64,000 nucleotides of DNA, from positions 1,488,001 to 1,552,000 of the forward strand of contig NC_015672.1 in assembly GCF_000218625.1 (NCBI RefSeq). The letters run 5' to 3'. Below the pieces are notes generated by a model. It made no database searches, was not told the DNA's origin, and saw only the letters and a list, made by a program, of their open reading frames with translations. This document shows positions 63,896 through 64,000 of the stretch, piece after piece (within the stretch, counting starts at the first letter, position 1; every line of letters starts with the position of its first letter). Made by a program: the position numbers and the translations under genes. The DNA comes from Flexistipes sinusarabici DSM 4947. GTDB taxonomy: Bacteria > Chrysiogenota > Deferribacteres > Deferribacterales > Flexistipitaceae.

Positions 63896-63935
63896 TTAGC
63901 CCGCCGCATATAAGCATTATGTGGCGGGCTTATTA
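63896..63935 (+). terminator. Hairpin terminator after maeB
   Basis: AGCCCGCCGCATA and TATGTGGCGGGCT form a 13-base stem (one G-T pair) around a seven-base loop, followed by TATTA. The T-run is weak, but the position right after maeB supports termination. Confidence 0.7.
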
Positions 63936-64000
63936 ACCTGAAGTACAAATAACACTTAAAATTTACACTCTTAACCTCCAGGCATTCAATTAATTTATAT

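Overview
The window looks like a chromosomal segment of a low-GC, anaerobic or microaerophilic, respiring bacterium. Its gene content (Rnf complex, tungsten aldehyde:ferredoxin oxidoreductase operon, futalosine-type menaquinone gene, proline catabolism, succinyl-CoA:acetate CoA-transferase, PerR plus catalase) and its heavy load of insertion sequences would fit a Deferribacterota relative such as Flexistipes. That assignment is my inference from gene content, not a database result.

Layout. 1-9.4 kb: 3' part of proB behind a tRNA-Gln, a broken receiver-FIST gene hit by a MITE, a phosphoglycolate phosphatase-like HAD gene, a DUF3617 protein, an IS5-family element, a large hybrid histidine kinase, an RluA-type pseudouridine synthase and tRNA-Gly. 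9.4-13.6 kb: a minus-strand operon with the Aor logic (MoaD-like protein, 4x[4Fe-4S] ferredoxin, AOR catalytic subunit, second MoaD-like protein, FAD/NAD subunit). 14-26.2 kb: an IS-rich zone with a Cache sensor cut by an IS1380 copy, an ECF nickel/cobalt importer (nikMN-cbiQ-cbiO), a haloacid dehalogenase-like gene, a membrane-protein gene split by a MITE, an IS1634-family element, mazG and a second IS1380 copy. 26.2-42.8 kb: mostly housekeeping. It includes a polyprenyl synthase / AmrS / ApbE / NusG-II / Gx run that resembles extracytosolic flavin electron-transfer loci, then maf, an acyl-CoA ligase, an orphan oligopeptide ABC ATPase, cysS, a sugar epimerase, a nitrilase, a CoA-transferase, mqnB, metF and perR. 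43-58.5 kb: katA, proline dehydrogenase and P5C dehydrogenase, a deaminase, a four-helix-bundle (IVP-like) gene inside heptamer repeats, purB, and rpiB-glyA-dCMP deaminase running into rnfCDGEAB and an HDAC-like deacetylase. 59.5-64 kb: an IS110-family element with a structured leader, then maeB.

How the genes connect. ApbE (about 30 kb) is the enzyme type that attaches FMN to RnfD and RnfG (54.8-56.4 kb), and Rnf couples ferredoxin and NAD to an ion gradient. The AOR operon can make reduced ferredoxin or NADH from aldehydes. MqnB, and perhaps the 47.9 kb deaminase, feed menaquinone synthesis. The CoA-transferase and MaeB handle C2/C4 carbon.

The most unusual content is non-coding: (i) degenerate heptamer arrays, several of which start at the stop codon of the upstream gene; (ii) a REP-like hairpin family with conserved flanks and changing stems; (iii) a MITE family with 8-bp target duplications that breaks two genes; (iv) a nested-hairpin leader of the IS110 transposase that is a good bridge-RNA candidate; and (v) several promoters whose -10 box lies 6-9 bases before the ATG, predicting leaderless mRNAs.
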